A stretch of DNA of 64,000 nucleotides from Gnetum montanum (taxonomy: Eukaryota; Streptophyta; Gnetopsida; Gnetales; Gnetaceae): assembly GCA_015680685.1 (NCBI GenBank), contig MNCI01008322.1, positions 148,278 through 212,277 on the forward strand, read 5' to 3'. The notes beneath the pieces were generated by a model that was not told where the DNA came from, ran no database searches, and worked only from the letters and a program-made list of their open reading frames with translations. This document shows positions 33,861 through 45,820 of this stretch, in pieces (position 1 is the first letter of the stretch; each line of letters begins with the position of its first letter). Both the position numbers and the translations under genes were made by a program.

Positions 33861-36239
33861 ACTTATTTTCAAGTTAAAGAATAAAAATCATAGTAAAAAG
33901 CAAAATGAAGTAAACAAACCAAGAAGACCCATAGTCATGCAAACAGTTGCAATAATGAACAAATACGTGTAATCAAATTATCTCAACTCTAGCCAAGACC
34001 ATAGAATAGCTCAATTGCTTGAACTTATAATATATGTTGAAAGTGTATCCTAGGAGGTGAAGCATAACATACTATAAATAAGATTTCAAATTACATGATA
34101 CAATAAATACCACCACCAACCAATAACCATTGATATTTGAATTTCATGGTTACAGTACTCAATAGGACAGATGATCAAACCAACTTGACTTCAATATCAT
34201 GTTAGAAATTAAGATCCTCAGGATGGGAATAAATGAGTCTAACAAATAGGATGTAATTATGTTGTAAAATTGAGTACACTATAATCATAAAGAACTTAAA
34301 TAAACAACAATTATAGTACACAAAAGAACAAAGATGCACACATTGGCCCACAATCCATGATATAGATAAACAATATGATGAAAAAGATAGAAACATAGGT
34401 ACATAATGAAAACACCAAATTGTGTAGTTAGACATTAGTGGTTATAGAATTAGAGAATTTAGATATACTAAAATAATATATGTTGATAGTAAACATTGAG
34501 ATAGAGATCTTAGAATGTGAAAACATCAAACAATAGTAGGAACTAATTATTAATTGTAGATAGAACATATAGTGGTTATGGTTTATATGCCACAATATTG
34601 GAGTGTGTTGTATGTCTATATGTAAAATTGTATTGTGACATTTCTTTAGTACACCATAAAAAATGGACACATCTTACTAAATTTTCATACCTCTTGCTAA
34701 CCAAATCATTAACTATCTAATTAAACTCTCTATGTAAACTACAATAATTATACATTGGGGTACTAATAACACACATTGAGGTTGATAAAAATACTTGAAT
34801 CTTGAACATAACCTAAATACAAATGAAATTAAAAAATAAATGAAATAGGTAAACATGAGAAAAAATTATAGGAACTTAAATTTAGAATTCCATATGAGAG
34901 AAATCCTTCCATTCATGAGAGAATTCTTGTGAGATCTTGAGAGATGGCTACTACAATTAATTGTCAAATGTAAGTGTGAGAATGACTTAATAGAAATTAA
35001 ATGTGAGAATCATTAAGAGGTTTAATTCATGGAAGAAGCATGATTGAGAGAATGCAAGAAATGAAGAGAGGTTCAAACCTAAACATAAAGAAATTGAAAC
35101 ATATATAGTCAAGGAAAAGAAAGATCTTCTATTGCTTCAAAGTTATCAACTACAATAGCATTGAATGAGGGGGTTTCCATCTATTTCAAAGAATAGAACA
35201 CTACCAAAAATGCCATGTATCAACATGAAAGGTCATTAATCCCCCTTTTTCTTCTTTTAACATTTCTCTCTTACTTATGTTTTTGCACATAAACAACCAT
35301 CACAACTTATAATTCCTAAACATAAAGGATTGAAACTAGAACTTCAATGACTTCTAATAGCTCATATGAGTTCTATTTGAAACTAAAACTAAAACTAAAA
35401 TTTTATAACATTTGTAGACCCCCTAACTCTATTGGATAGTAGATGTATACATGCTATGACTCTTGGTAACATTTGGAAAAAATAAACCAAATTTGTAACT
35501 ATAATATCCCATCTATGTCTAATGCAGGAAAATGTGACATTCATCTTCACTGCTTTTGGGATTGCATAATTAGTATATTTATTCTTTACAAAGAATTTTT
35601 AGCCATGAACCTGTTTCAACTCTCAGATAGTTAGATTTCATTTGTGCTCTACTAATTTTGCATTATGATTGATGAGGAAGAGTAGCAGATAAATAGTTTA
35701 CCTTTGAATTAAGGCCTCACCTTATACTATTTAGATAGATTTTTCCTCTTCATTTTGTCAAAAATTTTTAAATATTGCATTTTTTACTAAATTGTGAACT
35801 TGGTTAAGATTAAAATAAAGAATATACTCTTGAAAATTCCATTTATTAAGCCATAAAACTCCTGTATGAAACCATTCTTTATCATGGGGTTTCCATCATT
35901 AGTATTTTTGAAATATTTATGTAATGAAGATGCACAAGGATTATGAGTGTAGGTTATAAACTAACAAATAGCGTTAACCTCTAACAACATTATCTTGACT
36001 TCAAGAAGCATAACATCATATTGTATTTGTCTCTCTACTTTAAATTCATCTAGCAAAAAAAACTTCTAAATTTCTTTTTTTTTTCAATATATATTTGACA
36101 AAGAAAAAAAGACATGGGAGAAAACAATCAAAGATGATTTAAAGAAACTAAAAATAAACAAAAATCTAGGTCTTGAGAGAGACTAATGACAAAAAGAAAA
36201 TTCAGGTTGTTGGTCCCATTTTGTTGGGACAAGGTTTAG
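33861..36239. other. AT-rich stretch, nothing recognised
   Basis: Only short ORFs with no familiar motif are present. Minus-strand frames near 35500-35600 (TFSCIRHRWDI) may be the distal part of the LINE remnant that follows, but this is a guess. Confidence 0.4.
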
Positions 36240-36780
36240 GTTTATGATGATGATTTATTTGATAGAAGAGGATCCCATACAACCTGCCCATAAGGAATAG
36301 TAGGTTAAACAATGATATGATAAAATTTTTTCAATATCCCAAGCTAGAATAGCTTCCTTCTTATATTTTCTTTTAAAGGCAAATAAGTTTTTCATACCAC
36401 TTGCAACTCATTATAAGTAATGCACTAATCCTATTTGTAGTTGCAAGATCATTCTAGGTGAAGATATTTATAAGAGAAAATTATGTCCACATGTTTATGT
36501 TTAATAGCAAAATTATACATTTTATTATGTATATCACATGTCATAATTTTTTTTAGACATTAACTTTCATTCTTGAGTAAAGATAATCAAGAGTTTAAAG
36601 AATTTATTATAATACTTCCATTGAATTTGAAATTAAGGTAGTAACATCATTGGTATAGAGTAAGAATTTAACATGAATACTTCCATTGTAAATTGAGTTG
36701 GTATTTTATGCATCTACTGTTCAAGTTTTTCAATTAAAATCCCAAATAAAGTAGGAGAAAGAGGGTATTATTTTTTAATA
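36240..36780 (-). pseudogene. LINE-type reverse transcriptase remnant
   Basis: The minus-strand translation, with frame changes, shows YPLSPTLFGILIEKLEQ (about 36775-36725), the RT motif usually written GCPLSPTLFxxxIxxLE. It is followed by a stretch ending WDIEKILSYHCLTYYSLWAG and GCMGSS (about 36350-36260), which resembles the part downstream of the plant LINE RT that reads WDKK..F...P.ILYGCEVWG. The catalytic ADD segment is not readable. Family knowledge, not a search. Upstream endonuclease sequence (above 36780) is not recognised. Confidence 0.5.
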
Positions 36781-37524
36781 CCAAAAATACTATTAAATAA
36801 AATTCTTTCTTACCCATTTATAAATAAAATGCATACATGTTTGTAAACTTTTATCTTTTATCTTTTACCTTTAATAAAAAAACAATGACTCAAATAAAAA
36901 CAAACCACATCAAAGAACATGTGTGAAGAATGAAAACAATGACATTATACTAAACATCATGTGATTGAAGGTATGCATATGGCCATTGAGCAATATGAGT
37001 ATGTAGAATTTGTAACAAGGATTAGGCCTAGAATATGAAACCTAGAGTTGGTTTTGAAACTAGCACCTTACGCTATGGCTTAATGATTGAACAATAATAA
37101 TATGAATTTGGTACTCTAGTTGGACATATGAAAGCATTGTTAATTTTTTGCCATGAGAGCTAATATATAAATTTACTTTTGACTATTGAAAATAAATAAT
37201 ACTTATTTGAAAATACTAGACTCATAGGTCATCAGTGATAGGCTTAATGCTAACTCACTTATTGCTTGGATTCTCCTTTCTTAGTCCCTGAACTAGCATT
37301 TTTCTCTACTCTAATGATGCCCTTGCCTACATGCAGTACTGGAAGCTACAATTGATAGACCTTTGGAAGGGTAACATGCTCAATCTTGGGATCTTTAGTT
37401 AGAATACCATCTCCCTTATTTACAGCAATGAGGATGATAGGAAAACCATTGCCTAACCCTCAGAATTGTCTCCACTATGCCTTAACTAGCATTAATTATC
37501 TTGTGCATGCATATGCATTTTAGA
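36781..37524. other. AT-rich stretch before element D, nothing recognised
   Basis: No ORF or repeat is supported. It may include the 5' part of the LINE remnant on the minus strand. It is the left flank of element D. Confidence 0.4.
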
Positions 37525-38108
37525 TGACTATCATGATTGATGAATTAGTTAATGGGCTACGTTAATGGGCATGCATTCATGCATGGTTAGATGCATTGAT
37601 GTAGTGTTTATCTTTGCCTATATAAATACATGAACTCACTGCATTTATGGCACATTATGTCCATAGCATAGCCGAAGTCTTGAAGTTTTCTTAGCATAGA
37701 GTTAGAATAATTTTTGAGTGCCCGTAGTAGGATTTCAAGGATTGTATGGTTCTTCATTTGAGCATATTGTACTTGAACACATTGATGTGACTGGAAATAA
37801 AGATGAGATTCTTGACATTCCTTATAGTACTTGGGATAGAATAATATTTCCTTTTGTACACTTTATGACTGATGCATTTTTACATTAATGTCTTTGATTA
37901 ATTAATCCGTTTAATAATAACACATAAGTACAACCACTTTGAACATACTACTTAATGCTTGGTAATCCTAGTAGTGGCTATTTGGTACTCCCAACAATAG
38001 ACACTTGGTAATCAAGTAGCATTAGAGAAAGTTTAGGATGCAAATGGAAAGTGGACTCAAATGCTTATGTTGAGATAGCTAGATTAAGGTACTAGATAGT
38101 TACATAGT
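37525..38108 (+). repeat. Element D 5' LTR, left piece
   Basis: It carries the LTR landmarks in order: TATA-like CCTATATAAATAC (37618), TCTTCATT (37751-37758), AATAAAGA (37796-37803) and three TTGGTAAT/ACTCC-type U5 repeats (37958-38035). It is interrupted at 38108 by element E with TSD atagt (38104-38108). Confidence 0.75.
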
Positions 38109-38714
38109 TGACGAGTAGTGAGGTACCCCTATGCCCACCCATACGAATGACAAAGCGTTCATGAATGGTCCAGTTGAATTCTGTGGACTTTATAGTTTCT
38201 AGTGCACTAGTCTTCTAGGAAGTGAACCTTGTCTTAAGGTTGTTCGTTGTCTTTCTAATTACACTTGTGACATACACTGGTATGATTAAGTGTTATTGAA
38301 GCATCTGATTTTTATCATTTTGTATTTTAGGGTTTCATGTTCAAAGGGAGATAAAAGTAATTGGAATAACTAATTTAAATTAACTAATTAAATAGTGTCT
38401 AACTACTCCTAACCTAAGCATCTGGTCCCACTTTCCACACATGTCCTGAACCCACATATCCATTGTTGGGTTACCAAGCACTATGCTATTGGGTGTACCA
38501 AGCAATAACACTACTAGGATTACCAAGTAAATACATATTACACTCGAAGTGGTCATACTTATGTGTTTAATTTATTTGGTCTATCTTATTTAACTACTTC
38601 ATTAGCTTCATTACTGGAAAACATTTAATAAATAATTGAAAACATTTAAGCCTAGTTGATGAGGCTATGTCGATGAGGCCTTGTTGACATAGCCAACAAA
38701 ACTGCTACTCATCA
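38109..38714 (-). repeat. Element E 3' LTR, internally deleted
   Basis: 606 bp; plus strand TGACGAGTAGTGAGGTACC to GCTACTCATCA. It matches the 5' LTR at both ends but lacks about 240 bp that hold the TCTTTATT/AATAAAGA stem and the TATA-like box, while keeping about 60 bp (near 38585-38648) missing from the 5' copy. GTCGATGAGGCC repeats remain near 38660-38690. Confidence 0.88.
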
Positions 38715-38730
38715 TACCCCCACGACTGAA
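38715..38730 (-). promoter_or_regulatory. Element E polypurine tract
   Basis: On the minus strand TTCAGTCGTGGGGGTA abuts the LTR TG, preceded by a GACTTGAGTACAAGTTTTCA block. Confidence 0.8.
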
Positions 38731-38869
38731 TGAAAACTTGTACTCAAGTCCTTTTACAAAATTGGGAAGGTATGGGATTATTGACTGACCTTTCACAAAC
38801 AAAATAGATTGACTTGACAAAAAATAGAGTGCTTGAGTGTATAGATCAACACATTACAAAAATGACGGT

Positions 38870-39487
38870 GTTCATGACACAAAATTGAAGACGATGACAT
38901 GACTCTTAAAAATTGGACAGCATGTTCCTTGATGGTGTGAAGTTTGATGGAGAAGATTAGATAGTTCTAGGTGACAGTGGATCTTGAGGTTCTAAAGGAC
39001 CTTCACTGGCTTCATGCACATGTGGCAGTTAAGATAGCTATGGTTGTCTTGCTACTGTAGCAACTTCTACTAGGAGGCGAAAAGCATCTAGAAGTGCTTT
39101 CATTTTCTCCTCCTTATTTCTAGGATCATGCACCATCCATGCAACTTTGCCAATGTGGGTTAGAACAAGCACACCCTAGGAACATGGAATTTTTGGAAAT
39201 AGCTTCTTTGCATTGATAAACTAAGCAAAAAATTATTTGCATTCAATGTTGAACCCTCTAACTGTATCCTTCATTTCCTAGTAATCATTTATCCTTTTGG
39301 CTAGGTTCTCAGTAGTTGATCATTGATCTATGAATGGTGCTCTAAGAACTTTGAGTTTAGGGTTTGTAGTCTCAAGTTTTTTCTTGGTGTCTTTATGGTG
39401 CTTGAACTTTGCCTTGTATAGCATATATGAGCTAGCCACTTGTTTATCTAACTTTGACCATGGCCATCTGGTAGTTAGCATAGCTAG
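38870..39487 (-). pseudogene. Element E ORF3, C-terminal part (3' of nested F)
   Basis: Continues the frame interrupted by F. It shows SLAMLTTRWPWSKLDKQVA and SSYMLYKAKFKHHKDTKKKL, which align with LAMLTAERPQLELEKQVA and the following coiled coil of element A, then the conserved tail (VLVLTHIGKVAWMVHDPRNK, EEKMKALLDAF). It joins 49192-51525 across F. Stops are present. Confidence 0.75.
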
Positions 39488-40281
39488 TGATGAATGGTGA
39501 GGTACCCCTACACTCAACCATACGAATACAAGCGTTTCATGCACGATCCAGTCGAACTCCAAGGACTAAGTGCTTACACACCCTAATGGAACACTCAGGG
39601 TTAATCAATCGTTGTCTTCCCAAACTTACTTGTATTGTCACGGTTGTATGGTTAAGTAAGCTTGAGGTACATGATTTTTATAACTTTTATCTTTTTAATG
39701 TCTTATGCTAATAGGGGAAGGTAAGGAGAACTAAGTGAATAACTTTCATTACCTATTCACTAACTAAGTTCTAATTATCCTAACACTAGTATCCGTTCCC
39801 AGTTGCCGCACACATCCTGAACCAGTGTAATGCTGCTAGGATTACCAAACGCTACTCGTTACTGGGTTACCAAGCACTACACACATGCTTGAAGCAGTCA
39901 TACTAAGTGTACTTAACTAGGAGAGCCAAGGGTTGAGAAAGAGATTAATTAACTAAGAAAACATTTAAACATTCAATAATAATTAATTACTATTTAGCTT
40001 AATCCACATGCTGCAAGGTTTATCATAAATTTTGTCTTTATTGCCGTACACAAATGTGTGCTCAGGTACAATTTGCTCGAATAAAGATTTGTTCACTTTA
40101 AGACTCTTACTGCGGGCACATGGAAATTATTCTAACTTTGGAATGATAAAACTACAAGAGTTTAGCTAAGGGTCTAAGTCTAACTCCTTCGAACAAGGGA
40201 AGCTACCTCTTATTTATAGAAATTGTGACAGGCCGTGATATCATGTACACAATATCACGTATGTGATATCGCAGCTCATCA
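39488..40281 (-). repeat. Element F 3' LTR
   Basis: 794 bp; plus strand TGATGAATGGTGAGGTACC to GCAGCTCATCA. TCTTTATT (40035-40042) pairs with AATAAAGA (40080-40087). TATA-like box (antisense TATAAATAAG) near 40208. Palindromic GATATCATGTACACAATATC at 40235-40254. Confidence 0.93.
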
Positions 40282-40297
40282 TACCCCCATGACTGAA
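40282..40297 (-). promoter_or_regulatory. Element F polypurine tract
   Basis: On the minus strand TTCAGTCATGGGGGTA abuts the LTR TG, after GAACTCGAGGATAAGTTTTCA. Confidence 0.85.
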
Positions 40298-40363
40298 TGA
40301 AAACTTATCCTCGAGTTCCTTACAAAATATTGGAAAGGTATGGGATTATTGACTTGAATGATA

Positions 40364-40490
40364 CTAATGGTGAATGGGGTGACATGTGAACGGATCATCA
40401 TTACAATACATGGCAATATTATTGTTCATGACCACAAGAGTGAACACTATACACATTTGACATCCAACCTTATTTAGTAGTTGAAAGAGA

Positions 40491-40533
<43 letters not shown>

Positions 40534-40678
40534 AGTCTATTGCTGTCGACGCCAAGATTGTGCTTTCCATTGGCCATCCATAAGCAAGCCATCAATCTTG
40601 TTCCTTGCATAACTATTCTAGCACCAGTCCATTCTGAGTGTTCCCTCCAGGTCTAATCCATTATTGTATGACTGCCAT
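40364..40678 (-). pseudogene. Element F short third ORF, frameshifted
   Basis: Homologous to the short ORF of element C. ATG 40678 follows TGTGCAA, where C has TGTGCAG. A one-base deletion relative to C shifts the frame within the first 45 bases, and a GA microsatellite interrupts the middle. Residues in common with C include the HS-WTGA and LW-N-HN segments. Product unknown. Confidence 0.4.
40489..40534. repeat. (GA)n microsatellite in element F
   Basis: About 15 uninterrupted GA units at 40499-40530 with GAGAAGA flanks. The homologous position in element C (about 23095-23130) has only AAGAGAGAGTAAGG, so the expansion postdates their separation. Confidence 0.9.
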
Positions 40679-42069
40679 TTGCACACACAACACCATCTCA
40701 TATTAGCAAGGGTAAATAAATCATAATGCAGTTGATACCTTGCCTCGGTGTAAGGTCCATTGGCTGAGTTGTGATATGGCTAATGCAAATTTTGGAGATA
40801 TAACACTGGTGACTACCCAAGGTGTAGGGGTTAAGAGAAAATTGAAGAAAATGGACTAGGGCCCCCATGACTAAGACCGATCCGCTGGTAGCGATAGAAT
40901 GGAAAAAGATAAGGAATAAGGAAGATGAAGAAAAAGAAACAATGACAACGCCAATAAAATAGATGTTAGAGGTGGAAATGAACAAGATAAATGTTGATTA
41001 TGGAAATGTTTAAGGGAAAGAAGTTAACTGATGCACCAAATAGGAATGCTAGTGGGTCCTCCCCAAAGTAGGCTCATGCCCGTTATGCCCTGACAAACCC
41101 ACATTCAAAGAGTCTGTAGGCTCTGAAAATGTCATTCAAAAGCAAGAGTTAAAGTCTTAACCACAAGAATTTACCAAAAAGAAAATAATGCATCACCCAA
41201 AATATAGACTATTGATACAACCAACAATGAGGTGGAAAATGGAGAAAAAATGATGAGGAGAAGAGAATGGAATGGAGTCCTAAGAGCAAGGTGGTGTATA
41301 GCCCCTTGTGTATTTATGGTTAATGTGACTTGGTAGATCTCATTCCAAATCCAACTTCAAACAATCCACATCTAGTGACTTTGAATTAATACACTTGGCT
41401 AATCTATCCACCTGAAGTAACAAGAATGCTTCTATCAAAAAGTCACCACCATTCCAAGGAAATGAGAAAGGAAAAAGTAGGAAGCGAGAGAGGGCCTTAG
41501 TTAGAGGGAACACGTTCATTTAGTTTCATAACCAATGCTTGTAGCCTAGATGATTATTTTGTCTAAGGGGTGTGCTTTGAATTCTCACCTCTTTTTTTTT
41601 TNNNNNNNNNNNNNNNNNNNNNNNNNNNNNNNNNNNNNNNNNNNNNNNNNNNNNNNNNNNNNNNNNNNNNNNNNNNNNNNNNNNNNNNNNNNNNNNNNNN
41701 NNNNNNNNNNNNNNNNNNNNNNNNNNNNNNNNNNNNNNNNNNNNNNNNNNNNNNNNNNNNNNNNNNNNNNNNNNNNNNNNNNNNNNNNNNNNNNNNNNNN
41801 NNNNNNNNNNNNNNCAAAAGAACCATACCTTAATATCAACATTATAACTTAAAGGTAAAAATAAAACATTAGCAATCAATAGAATACAGTTCATACCACC
41901 CTCAGGAGTACGTATTAGGTGATGAACCTAACAACATAAAAAACCACACAAAGAAAGGAAAGAGTATAAACGATGTTGCAAAACAAAAAAAAAAAAGAAA
42001 AATTAAAGAAATTTATAAAACAAAAATGTGTAAAAAAAAACTTAAAAAGGAATTGAGGGCCTTGATTGA
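40679..42069 (-). other. Element F post-pol spacer, non-coding
   Basis: PPT-like CTTAGTCATGGGGG at 40862-40875; conserved block at 41054-41092; a T11 run at 41591-41601 leading into the N gap. No supported ORF. Open frames across the Ns are artefacts. Confidence 0.65.
41602..41814. other. Assembly gap (213 N) in element F spacer
   Basis: The gap starts exactly after a poly-T run. The homologous interval in element C is about 24220-24526 (roughly 305 bp) and non-coding. Confidence 0.95.
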
Positions 42070-45000
42070 TTAGTAGAGGTGGCCATCTTCCCCATGACTG
42101 AGTTGAGAGGAGGAGATCCAAAATAGTGAGCGGGGTCGTCCCTTCTCAGAGGTATTATGTGCATTGGCCATTCTAAGTTCATGGAAGGGTTTGGTCTATT
42201 GCACATTGACTAGTAATCTATTATCAGGGCTCTCAAGTTTGTATATGGTCATGGCCCCTGAAGGAAAGGTTGTATGAATAATGTAAGGTCCTTCCCACAG
42301 TGTTTGAAATTTTGTGCATTGTGGCACATGTGTGGGGTTCCAGTAGAGGGCCTTATCTCCTGGTTGATACTTAACCTTTTGAATTTTTAAGTCATGATGT
42401 TGCTTGTTATATGCCTTGTACAACTCATTTGATGATAGGGCAACTTTTTTTTCATCTAGCACATTTAAAGTTTCCAATCTTTTTTTTGTGCTAGATCAAA
42501 GTTGAGGTGAAGGTCAAAAGCCATGGATAGTGTATGGAGCTCGGTTTGAATCAAAAGCTTTGGAAGTTTTTCATACACTAACTCATAGGGAGAGTAGCCT
42601 ATAGGAAGTTTCCACGTGGAGCAGTATGCCCAAAGAGCATCATTTAGTTTAGTGCTTCAGTCTCACCTATACTTGCTAATTGTCCTTGTCAATATTTTAG
42701 TGATCTCCTTGTTGGTGACCTTGGCTTGTCCATTAGCTTGGGGGTGATAAGGTGTAGTCAATTTATGTTCAACCTCTAAGCATTACATTAACTTCTGAAA
42801 AATTGCACTTGTGAAGTGTGTCCCATTATTCAAGATAAGTGCATGTGGCACACCAAACCTATTTAGGATTTTTTGTTGCACAAATTGTGCAGCTATAGAT
42901 GATGTGCAGTCTGTAACAGTAGCTGCTTTAGCCCATTTTGTTAGATAGTCTACGACAACAATAATGTAAGCTTTTCCATTGGACATTGGTGTAATGGATC
43001 CCATAAAGTCTATTCTCCAAATTTTGAAGGGTTCTAAAGGTTGAATTCATTGTTGCAGATCCTTCATTCTAGCAATCATTCCACCATCACGTTGATAGTG
43101 CTCACAAGATTGGACAAATTGATGGGCGTCCTAAAATAATGTTGGCCAGTAATATCTTGCAAGCAGGATCTTAATAGCCGTTCGTCTCCCTGCATAGTGA
43201 CCCCCACAAGGGTCCTCATGAGAATCTTGGAGAACTCTTAGTTGGTCCACCTCGAGCACGCACCATCAAACCAAGTCATTAGGACACACTTTCTAAAGTT
43301 GTCCCTTGATCTCTATGAAATACTTGGCTTTGTGAAGAAACTGTTGCTTCTTCCTAAAGTCTAGCTCTTATGGTGTTTGTTGGGTAAGGAGATAGGTGAG
43401 AATGCTACTATACCAATTTATCTCCATGGGTTGGTTATTCACTACGTTGGCAAAGAGGGCTTCATCAGAAAATGATCAGACATTACATATTCATCCTCTT
43501 TGTTGTCCCAATGCAATTGAGATAAATGATCTACAACTACGTTCTCGGTGCCCTTTTTATCGATCATCATTAGATTGAACACTTGTAGGATTATTAGCCA
43601 TCGTATAATACGAGGGCTAATCGTTGGCTTGTTCATGAGGAACTGGATTACACTATGATATGTATGGATGAACACTTTGTAACCTAACACATAATGCCTA
43701 AACTTATCCAGTGCAAACACTATAGCCATTAATTCTTTTTCTGTAGTTGTGTAGTTAAGTTGTGCACTGGCAATACTCCTACTTGCACAGTGGATGTAGT
43801 AAGGAAATTTTTGGTCATCTAACTGTGTAAGTACAGCTCCTAAGGCATAATTGAACGCGTCAATCATTATATGGAATGGTCTAGACTAGTCAAGGGCTTA
43901 TAGAATGGGAGTTTCTACAAGCTTTTGTTTCAGCATTTGGAATGCTTGTTCACATTCCCTGGTCCATTAAAATGGTGTGTCCTTCTTTGTTAGCTCTACC
44001 AATGGTTTGGAAATCTTGGAGAAGTTCTTAATGAATCTCCTATAGTAGCCAGTGTGTCCAAGGAATGACTGAATGTCTTTGACAGTTTCTGGTTGACGGG
44101 TGATTCCTTGGATGACCCTAACTTTATTTGGGTCTACCTCTATTCCTGAATGTGAAATCTTATGCCCAAGTACTACACCTTCTTGGACCATCAAATGGCT
44201 TTTCTGCCAGTTGAGCCTTAAGTTGGTTTCTATGCATCTTTTCAGCACTTGCTCTAATCGGTCCAAGGCTTGATCAAAGCTTGTTCCATAAGTGGAGAAG
44301 TCGTCCATAAAAAATTCCACTCCATTTCCTATCTACTATTGGAATATGCTTAGAACTAGGTGTTGAAACATGGCAGGAGCATTACACAAGCCAACCGATA
44401 TTTGTTTATATGCAAACGTTCCCCAAGGACTAGTGAATGTTGTCTTGGCTTGATCTTCTGGGGCTATTTATATTTGGTTGTATCCATTATAGCCATCTAG
44501 AAAACTATAATAACGATGCCCCACTATGGTGTCTAAGACTTGGTCAATGAATGGCAATGGAAAGTGATCCTTAAATGTTGCCATGTTCAATAGCCTAAAA
44601 TCTATACACACCCTCCATTTGCCTCCCTTTTTAGGCATGATCGCCAGAGGGCTAACCCATTCGCTATCAGCAATGGGATATATGAACCTAGCCTTAAGAA
44701 GCTATTCTATTTCTTCTTTTACTATTTGCTTCAATTTTGGATTCCATCCCCTCTATGATTTTTTTTGAGGTTTCATGGAGGGGTCCGTGTAAATCCTATG
44801 CTAGCATATCCTAGGATCTATTCCAGTTAACTCGGGGTATGACCAGGCAAAGGCTTTTGACCACTTGTTTATCACTTTTAGTAGTCTTTCTTTTTGTTTG
44901 GGAACAAGTCTTACATTGAGGATCACCAATTTTCCATTTTTTAGGATCATATACTCTAGACCGGTGGGCAATGGTTTCAAATCTAGGGGCTCTTTAAATC

Positions 45001-45820
45001 TCTTAGGAATTTCCAACTTCCCCCAGTTGATGTTTTCAAGGTTAAGGCTTGGAAGTTGGCAACGAACTTGCTCTAGTGTATCTATGCTTTCAATGTAAGC
45101 ACTAGTTATTCCCTTAGTTAGTTCCATGCATGTTAGTGAGCCATCAGCCACTAGGTGTCTTCTTATCGTGTGGCTGCTACATACAGGCACTTTTGTATAT
45201 TAATGTCTTGTGCACACCGATTGCATGCAAGTAATGCTAAACTTTGCATAACCCATGATCTTTGCACACAATTGAACCCTGTGTCACTGTATGCGATGCA
45301 TGGAACTTTCTTCTGCTTGATCTTTTTAAAAGTGTTCTTCTTGGATATTTCTACGGAAATATTGCGGATTCCTAGGTGTGCATTAATGGTACTTAGCCAT
45401 GCTCTTCCCATTATTATTGGGAAGTCCCCTTTACCATTGTTCACTTGTATCACTAGGAAATCAGCTGAATACAACCACCCACACACAGTGGTAATGATGT
45501 CCTCTACTAGTCCCAAGGGGACAATGATGGATTGGTCGGCCAACTCTAGTCAAATATTACTCTTCCTTAATGGAGGCAGATTCTAGGCTTTGTACATCTC
45601 TTGTGATATTAAGTTGACTTCGGGACCTGAGTCTAGAAGAGCTTTACATGGTTCATTCCTAGTGACTTGGAGATAGATTAGAGGGCTTCTAGGATTAGAG
45701 AATTTCCTGGGAAGGTGGCCCACCTTAATTTAGTCAGTAACAGCATGTGTTAACATAACCGTATGCGTTGAGCTCAGTGTTTGGTTTGAAGGAAGCCCTG
45801 AAGCCTTAATGGATTGAGGT
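42070..45820 (-). pseudogene. pol: Element F pol: PR, RT, RNase H, integrase, lightly broken
   Basis: Protease near 45650-45400: ALLDSGPEVNLIS with intact DSG, then LADQSIIVPLGLVEDIITTV. A linker follows to 44800. RT at about 44700-44050: WRVCIDFRLLNMATFKDH, intact FMDD at 44300-44311, HLMVQEGVVLGHKIS. RNase H at 43867-43442: DAFNYALGAVLTQLDDQ and TTTEKELMAIVFALDKFRHY. Integrase at about 43390-42196: zinc segment with second Cys of CX2C as Tyr (SCEHYQ), DFMGSITPMSNGKAYIIV, LNNGTHFTSAIF (Asn at the second catalytic position), and C-terminal KFQTLWEGPYIIHTTFPSGA. It ends at 42070 after GEDGHLY; CTCAGTCATGGGG (42090-42102) overlaps the last codons. Several stops, for example two adjacent stops before IGNGVEFF. 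Confidence 0.92.

Noticed and set aside
34202-34670. Minus-strand ORFs rich in Tyr, Ile and Cys
   Set aside because: Low complexity typical of AT-rich non-coding DNA, with no motif and no partner elsewhere in the window.
41526-41894. Several ORFs spanning the N gap
   Set aside because: Most of the residues are unknown; the frames are open only because Ns give no stops.
45155-45586. Plus-strand ORF over the protease of element F
   Set aside because: Shadow of the minus-strand protease frame (LADQSIIVPLG...).
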